Shown piece after piece: positions 63,590 to 64,000 of a DNA stretch of 64,000 nucleotides. The translations under genes and the position numbers were made by a program. Under the pieces are notes generated by a model. It saw nothing but the letters and a program-made list of their open reading frames with translations. It did no database searches and was not told the origin of the DNA. Every line of letters begins with the position of its first letter. Positions within the stretch are counted from its first letter, which is position 1. Source of the stretch: Pleomorphochaeta sp963678575 (GTDB lineage Bacteria > Spirochaetota > Spirochaetia > Sphaerochaetales > Sphaerochaetaceae); NCBI GenBank assembly GCA_963678575.2, contig CAXXHV010000002.1, forward strand, positions 2,232,001-2,296,000. Reading direction: 5' to 3'.

Positions 63590-64000
63590 ATGAAAAAGAA
63601 AATCAATGAAAACGTTTATAAACTTGAAGGCGAAGTACCTGTAAAAGAAGCTTTACCTTTAGGATTACAACATGTTTTAGCTATGTTTGCAGGGAATTTA
63701 ACTCCAATCATTATTATTGCAAGCATGTGTGGAATAGCCGCTGGCTCACCTCTTCAAATCACAATAATTCAAAATGCAATGATTATTGCTGGTGTTGTTA
63801 CTTTGATTCAAGTTCTTGGAGTTGGTCCAGTTGGAGGTAAACTTCCAATTGTAATGGGAACAAGTTCAGGCTTTATTGGAGTATCAAAAAGTATTATTGC
63901 AACAATGGGTGGCGGAGTAGTAGCTTATGGTGCAATATTAGGAGCATCATTAATTGGAGGCCTTTTCGAAGGTGTTTTAGGATTTTTTCTAAAGCCTTTA
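63590..64000 (+). CDS. nucleobase:cation symporter-2 family permease (uracil/xanthine), 5' part only
   Basis: The first 137 residues are present and the frame is open at the window edge. LPLGLQHVLAMFAGNLTPIII is the NCS2 hallmark of TM1, and GGKLPIVMGTSSGFIGVSKS is the conserved TM3 region. It imports uracil, xanthine or uric acid with protons; the discriminating residues lie beyond the window. Confidence 0.93.
   Translation, partial: MKKKINENVYKLEGEVPVKEALPLGLQHVLAMFAGNLTPIIIIASMCGIAAGSPLQITIIQNAMIIAGVVTLIQVLGVGPVGGKLPIVMGTSSGFIGVSKSIIATMGGGVVAYGAILGASLIGGLFEGVLGFFLKPL

Overview
The window is very AT-rich chromosomal DNA, by eye under 30% GC. It reads as a fermentative, sugar-using spirochaete. 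Exported proteins share the signal-peptide ending LFA/FA followed by GQEE, GGEAE or similar, a style common in Treponema/Sphaerochaeta-like spirochaetes. Standard-code reading gives intact genes throughout, with TGA used as a stop in several. No rRNA, tRNA, CRISPR array, insertion sequence or prophage was recognised. The window cuts glmS at its left end and a uracil/xanthine permease at its right end.

Layout: 1-2.6 kb glmS and a GNAT acetyltransferase. 2.7-7.8 kb L-arabinose catabolism: araA-araD, a LacI-type regulator and a convergent araB, with matching operators at both promoters. 8.3-14.9 kb sugar-acid/glycerate-type metabolism: 2-hydroxyacid dehydrogenase, two tandem FCD-GntR regulators, a metallo-beta-lactamase-fold enzyme, CdaR and GntP. 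15-17.8 kb MATE and SSS transporters. 18.1-21.3 kb an unusual four-gene cassette (cytosolic solute-binding-like protein, HypB/UreG-like GTPase, ABC ATPase without permease, zinc-ribbon protein). 21.4-24.2 kb M20 peptidase with two membrane proteins. 24.6-31.8 kb xyloside ABC importer, GH43, LacI regulator and GH1. 31.9-33.2 kb ArsR and ArsP-like permease. 33.3-38 kb adenosine deaminase, a two-component system, a small exported protein and a diguanylate cyclase. 38-41.4 kb ABC exporter, a two-part DUF606 transporter and a Crp-family regulator. 41.4-46.7 kb metF, metH, yaaA. 47.3-50.7 kb PutP-type symporter and a GlpA-like/FrdB-like oxidoreductase pair. 50.8-53.7 kb DUF2207, LemA and a nucleoside deaminase. 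53.9-61.3 kb beta-galactoside importer, LacI regulator and LacZ. 62.3-64 kb a small exported protein, thioredoxin and the permease.

The genes suggest a plant-polysaccharide sugar economy: arabinose, xylosides and beta-galactosides enter by binding-protein importers that lack their own ATPases, are hydrolysed inside the cell and are controlled locally by LacI-family regulators. Several long gaps contain coding-like frames broken by stops, most clearly a sugar isomerase/epimerase remnant near 9.4 kb and a long broken frame at 61.5-62.2 kb, which points to ongoing gene loss. The least explained intact loci are the four-gene cassette at 18-21 kb, the DUF5058/M20 operon, the GlpA/FrdB pair and the split DUF606 transporter.
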